Positions 32,525 to 32,645 of a stretch of 32,645 nt of DNA are shown one piece after another. Where the stretch lies: positions 1-32,645 of the forward strand of contig JABFQZ010000041.1 of the NCBI GenBank assembly GCA_013141435.1. The letters run 5' to 3'. Made by a program: the position numbers and the translations under genes. This DNA is from Ferruginibacter sp. (GTDB lineage Bacteria; Bacteroidota; Bacteroidia; Chitinophagales; Chitinophagaceae). Position 1 is the stretch's first letter. Each line of letters begins with the position of its first letter. The notes under the pieces are model-generated. The model did not search any database and had not been told where the DNA came from. It saw only the letters and a list, made by a program, of their open reading frames with translations.

Positions 32525-32645
32525 GTGGAAATAAATAATAAAAAGGCTTACTACGAATATTTTTTTGAAGCTACATATACCGCTGGGCTTGTATTACAGG
32601 GTACTGAAATAAAATCGCTGCGTAGTGGCAAAGCTAGTTTTAACG
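32525..32645 (+). CDS. smpB: SsrA-binding protein SmpB (5' part, runs off the window)
   Basis: The first 40 codons of SmpB, the protein that loads tmRNA onto stalled ribosomes in trans-translation, are visible before the window ends. The translation begins at GTG 32525: [20 protein letters not shown], then [20 protein letters not shown]. The N-K-K-A-Y-Y-E-Y opening and the G-(L/I)-V-L-x-GTE-(I/V)-KSLR-x-GK motif are unmistakable. An in-frame stop 12 bases upstream and the absence of any in-frame ATG make GTG the only plausible start. The gene has its own predicted promoter just after the accD terminator. Confidence 0.93.
   Translation, partial: MEINNKKAYYEYFFEATYTAGLVLQGTEIKSLRSGKASFN

Overview
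The window is a stretch of an AT-rich chromosome from the phylum Bacteroidota, most likely a Chitinophagaceae-type relative. The reasons are a T9SS C-terminal sorting domain, promoters of the TTTG / TAnnTTTG class, a Bacteroidota-type putative porin, a propeller-type sensor kinase, LptE and SecG in their usual Bacteroidota neighbourhood, and short 'gcaaat' and 'gttaaagttgaag' spacer repeats. No tRNA, rRNA, CRISPR array or intact insertion sequence was found.

Layout. (1) 1-1900: a small LEA14-like lipoprotein gene, then a free-standing NUMOD4/HNH endonuclease gene in degenerate repeat-like DNA. (2) 1897-5431, minus strand: accB, accC, a DUF975-type membrane protein and trmD. (3) 5432-6070: a long intergenic region with a compact GC-rich element that folds as a stem with two inner hairpins. 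(4) 6071-9033, plus strand: purine nucleoside phosphorylase and a putative porin. (5) 9420-19250: the accessory-looking part. It holds an orphan LytTR DNA-binding protein, an S74-chaperone fibre-like secreted protein, a seven-repeat T9SS-exported protein, a large two-component-propeller histidine kinase and its NarL-type response regulator. (6) 19561-26679, minus strand: miaB, a secreted hypothetical protein, a sigma-54 activator, lptE, a helical-repeat-like protein, secG, a terminator, mltG and a YihY-family membrane protein. (7) 26808-28733: an ABC-F ATPase on the minus strand. (8) 28924-32645, plus strand: class 1 fructose bisphosphatase, class II aldolase, accD, and smpB, which runs off the end.

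The most interesting part is 9.4-19.3 kb. The upstream regions of the two secreted-protein genes (12262-12459 and 15300-15497) are copies of one roughly 198-bp control region. Each copy carries a leftward promoter (TTTC-N19-TAGTTTTG on the minus strand), a rightward TAnnTTTG box, and a perfect palindrome of 18 or 22 bp between them. At the right-hand copy the rightward side leads into the sensor kinase. At the left-hand copy it leads only into a 45-codon remnant that begins like the kinase's signal peptide. I infer an ancestral duplication of a 'surface protein - operator - sensor kinase' module, one half of which lost its kinase, so that one sensor/regulator pair may now control both surface proteins. 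This is inference from sequence layout and has not been tested.

The housekeeping parts are coherent. accB/accC and accD supply three acetyl-CoA carboxylase subunits from two loci. fbp and fba act at adjoining steps of gluconeogenesis. lptE, secG, mltG and the sigma-54 activator form an envelope-centred gene cluster.
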